Source: SZUA-442 sp035461905 (GTDB lineage Bacteria; Actinomycetota; Acidimicrobiia; Spongiisociales; UBA5794). From it: a stretch of 64,000 bases of DNA. Within the stretch, counting starts at the first letter, position 1. Every line of letters begins with the position of its first letter. The stretch covers positions 1-64,000 of the forward strand of contig DATHUV010000143.1 of NCBI GenBank assembly GCA_035461905.1, written 5' to 3'. Made by a program: the position numbers and the translations under genes. The notes beneath the pieces are model-generated. The model saw only the letters and a list, made by a program, of their open reading frames with translations. It made no database searches and had not been told where the DNA came from. Below, one piece after another: positions 61,945 to 64,000 of the stretch.

Positions 61945-62469
61945 ATGAAGACGATCCTCGCATCGCTCGCCGCAGCCGGAGTGCTTGTGGCAGGAGCGTT
62001 CATCGCATCGACACTGGCTGATGCGCCGGCGGATGCGCAGGTGGCGCAGGTGCCGACCGCGGACATGACGGACACTGTCGGGCCACTCGTCGAGGTACTC
62101 GACGGCCTGGTGACGGACGGCGTCCTCACGCAGACCCAGGCGGACGAGGTGCGCGAGCGACTCCTCGCCGCCCACACGGAATGGTGGACGGAGCGTCGCG
62201 AGCTCCGAGAGGAGAGGCGAGCCGATCGTCAGGAGCGTCGCGCGGAGAGGCGAGCCGATCGCGAGCTCATCAGAGGCTTCCTCGAGGACGGTGTGATCGA
62301 CTCGGACGAGCTCGCACAGCTCGGCGACGACCATCCGTTCAACGATCCGGACGGCCCGTGGGCGGATGTCGCGAGCGACGGACAGATCACGCGCGAGGAG
62401 CTCGCACGGGTCGCTCAGATGTGGCATGAGCGCCGCAGCGGGGCAACCGAAGGAGGAAAGGGCGCCTGA
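61945..62469 (+). CDS. Small exported charged protein, TCS-linked
   Basis: 174 aa. Signal peptide 1-~31 (LASLAAAGVLVAGAFIAST, then DAPADAQ). It has a helical middle rich in Arg and Glu (ERRELREERRADRQ, ERRAERRADR) and an acidic end with two EF-hand-like turns (DGVIDSDELAQL and SDGQITREELARV). GGAGCC-type site before ATG. Located just after the MprAB-like pair, under the same repeat pattern, so it is a likely output or feedback regulator of that pathway. I recognise no family; CpxP/Spy-like proteins are a functional analogy only. Confidence 0.7.
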   Translation: MKTILASLAAAGVLVAGAFIASTLADAPADAQVAQVPTADMTDTVGPLVEVLDGLVTDGVLTQTQADEVRERLLAAHTEWWTERRELREERRADRQERRAERRADRELIRGFLEDGVIDSDELAQLGDDHPFNDPDGPWADVASDGQITREELARVAQMWHERRSGATEGGKGA

Positions 62470-62496
62470 CGTCCGGCGAGGTCACATCGACGCACC

Positions 62497-62531
62497 GCAG
62501 GACGCCCGTGTCGGTCGACCGGGCGTCCTGC
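62497..62531 (+). terminator. 12-bp hairpin after the exported protein gene
   Basis: Perfect repeat 62497-62508 with 62520-62531 (arms start GCAGGACGC; loop of 11 bases) 28 bases after the stop of the exported-protein gene. It ends the regulator-kinase-exported protein unit and separates it from the glycerate kinase. Confidence 0.75.
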
Positions 62532-62632
62532 GCGTCGCCTCCTCGTTGATCGAGCCGCGGCTCCGTCGACCGAGTCCCTCGGCGTATCGTTCATGTGGCC
62601 ACGACGACGACCTATCAGGGAGGACCGAAGGC

Positions 62633-63895
62633 GTGGAACGCCAGGCACTCCTGTCCGCCTTTCTCGCAGGCGTGAAGGCATGCGATCCTGCTTCCCTGAT
62701 TCGGGATCATCTCTCGGAACGGTCCGGCACCATCGTGATCGGACACGGCGATGGCGGCGTCGGCTACGACGTGCGTCCGAGCGACGTGGTCGTCGTCGGT
62801 ATCGGCAAGGCAGCTGTCGGGATGGCCGAGGCGGCGTGCTCGGTGACGGGAGCAGCGCGAGGTGTGGTCGTCACGGACCGTCCTTCGTCGAGCCCTCTTC
62901 GGGTCATCATCGGGGACCACCCGGTTCCCGGCGAGGCGAGCTGCGAAGCCGGTGCCGAGCTCGTCCGGTTCCTCTCGACCGTTGGTGCGGATGACCTTGT
63001 CATCTTCTGTGTATCCGGTGGTGGCTCGGCGCTCGTCGAGGTGCCCGTTCCGGGCGTCACCAGGGACGATGTCTCCGTGCTCAACGCGTCGCTCGTCACG
63101 AGCGGACTTGCGATCGAGGACATGAACGAGGTGAGGGCGGCAGTGAGCGCCATCAAAGCAGGAGGCATCCTCGACTTCACTGCGGCACGGCGCGTCGTCA
63201 CGCTCGTCCTGAGCGATCTGCCCCACGGCCCAGCTTCGGCGGTTGCGTCGGGACCGTCCATCCCGAGCGACCTCGGGAGCCGCGCCGGCCGGATCCTCGC
63301 GCACAGTGGCCTCGAGGTTCCGGATTCGGTTCGTGGGGCCATCGAACGCGGCCGCCCGAGGACCGCCACGGAGCGGGAAGGGATCGTGGTCGTCGTCGGA
63401 TCGCCTCGTACCGCTGCAGCGGCGGCGGCGGCGGAGCTCGAAGCAGGTGGCGCCGTCGTCGATCTCGTGGAGGAACCGCTGGCAGGGAGTGTTCCGGAGG
63501 AGTTGGAACGGTTCGTCGCACGGATGGCGAACGGACGGGTCGTGGTGGCTGCTGGTGAATCGACGCTCGAGGTACGGGGATCCGGCGTCGGGGGCCGGAA
63601 CCAGCATGCGGCGCTGCTCGCAGCCGGGGTGCTCGACGGCACCGTCGGCACCTTCGGAGCCTTCGCGACGGACGGGAGGGACGGGCCGACGACGGCCGCC
63701 GGTGCGATCGTCGACGCCGCCTCCATCTCGAGGATGCGCGCCCACGACGTGGACCCCGGAGGCGCCGTTGCGACGTTCGACTCGCACCGTGCCCTGCAGG
63801 CGTCCGGGGACCTCGTGGAGACCGGACGGACCGGGACGAATGTCGCAGACCTCTGGATCGGGTCCGTCAGTCGATGGACCCGAGGAACTCCGTGA
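62633..63895 (+). CDS. Type II glycerate kinase (MOFRL family)
   Basis: 420 aa, the normal length of glycerate 2-kinases. N-terminal DUF4147 half: VVVVGIGKAAVGMAEA, IGDHPVPGEAS, IFCVSGGGSALVEVPV and INAIKAGG-type stretch at MNEVRAAVSAIKAGG. C-terminal MOFRL half: VAAGESTLEVRGSGVGGRNQHAALLAA and FATDGRDGPTTAAGAIVDA. Phosphorylates D-glycerate to 2-phosphoglycerate with ATP. GTG 62633 with GGGAGG ahead. It overlaps the end of the convergent hydrolase gene by 29 bp. Glyoxylate or serine-cycle intermediates are plausible inputs. Confidence 0.85.
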   Translation: MERQALLSAFLAGVKACDPASLIRDHLSERSGTIVIGHGDGGVGYDVRPSDVVVVGIGKAAVGMAEAACSVTGAARGVVVTDRPSSSPLRVIIGDHPVPGEASCEAGAELVRFLSTVGADDLVIFCVSGGGSALVEVPVPGVTRDDVSVLNASLVTSGLAIEDMNEVRAAVSAIKAGGILDFTAARRVVTLVLSDLPHGPASAVASGPSIPSDLGSRAGRILAHSGLEVPDSVRGAIERGRPRTATEREGIVVVVGSPRTAAAAAAAELEAGGAVVDLVEEPLAGSVPEELERFVARMANGRVVVAAGESTLEVRGSGVGGRNQHAALLAAGVLDGTVGTFGAFATDGRDGPTTAAGAIVDAASISRMRAHDVDPGGAVATFDSHRALQASGDLVETGRTGTNVADLWIGSVSRWTRGTP

Positions 63896-64000
63896 TCGCA
63901 GCCTCGTAGGCCTCCGGCGCAAGGTTCCACGAGCGTGTGTGCCCGGCCGCCGTCGTCACCAGGGTGACGATGTCAGGCCGAAGTGAAGCCATCTCGGCGC
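63867..64000 (-). CDS. Alpha/beta hydrolase, C-terminal end (partial)
   Basis: Only the last 44 codons lie in the window; the gene continues past 64000. The end reads RPDIVTLVTTAAGHTRSWN and LAPEAYEAAITEFLGSID, matching alpha/beta hydrolase C-termini in which the His of GHTRSWN is the catalytic base. Its stop (63867-63869) lies inside the glycerate kinase gene on the other strand. Substrate unknown. Confidence 0.7.
   Translation of the reverse strand, partial: AEMASLRPDIVTLVTTAAGHTRSWNLAPEAYEAAITEFLGSID

Overview
This is a 64 kb stretch of an actinobacterial chromosome. GC content and third-codon GC are high throughout, GTG and TTG starts are common, genes abut or overlap by 4 bp within operons, and exported proteins carry threonine-rich linkers (the binding protein at 85-1794 and the VanW protein at 35497-37317). 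With a 1.6 kDa-class NAD-glutamate dehydrogenase of about 1,600 residues, DivIVA, a MprAB-like kinase pair and a REP13E12/DUF222-type HNH remnant, the best guess is Acidimicrobiia or a close relative in Actinomycetota; this placement is inference. I saw no rRNA, tRNA, CRISPR array, intact insertion sequence, prophage or replication origin.

Layout. 1-6.7 kb: a lipoprotein binding protein whose lobes are in circularly permuted order, small membrane proteins, a Gfo/Idh/MocA oxidoreductase, an SRPBCC protein and an SDR. 6.8-12.7 kb: a FAD oxidoreductase/DUF1365 pair, converging through a perfect 24-bp hairpin on a SDR-DUF2867 protein that is preceded by a GUN4-domain gene, a GNAT and a methyltransferase. 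12.7-18.8 kb: DUF1801, aldehyde dehydrogenase, epimerase, PfkB kinase, SDR and amidohydrolase, all on the plus strand (small-molecule metabolism). 18.8-24.7 kb: DUF3179 lipoprotein, CPBP protease, acyltransferase-3, an LCP ligase with an inserted Ca-binding-type repeat, and an orphan Phd-like antitoxin. 24.7-29.8 kb: tryptophanase, a self-regulated SRPBCC-TetR pair, a TM0106-type nuclease and a secreted cutinase. 29.8-35.3 kb: a structured intergenic region, a cNMP-binding histidine kinase coupled to a response regulator-flavoprotein fusion, an MBL hydrolase and LtrA.

35.3-45.7 kb: VanW protein, MarR-YceI pair, small barrel and SRPBCC proteins, acyltransferase, phosphoribosyltransferase, a decayed HNH fragment with 15-bp repeats, UvrD-like helicase, GNAT, HSL-type esterase, Bax-inhibitor-1 protein. 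45.8-54.8 kb: NAD-glutamate dehydrogenase, then the paaABCDE phenylacetyl-CoA epoxidase operon ending in its likely TetR repressor, with a palindromic operator placed exactly between -35 and -10 of the operon promoter. 54.8-64 kb: DivIVA-like protein and two small companions, haloalkane dehalogenase, Yip1 protein, SDR plus a flippase-like membrane protein, a MprAB-like two-component system with a small exported protein that shares its 11-bp-spaced promoter repeats, a type II glycerate kinase, and the end of an alpha/beta hydrolase running off the window.

The most unusual items are the permuted binding protein, GUN4 in a window without tetrapyrrole genes, the paired triple repeats of the two-component regulon, and three promoters with the operator embedded in or beside the core elements. 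No large unknown defence or mobile system was found.
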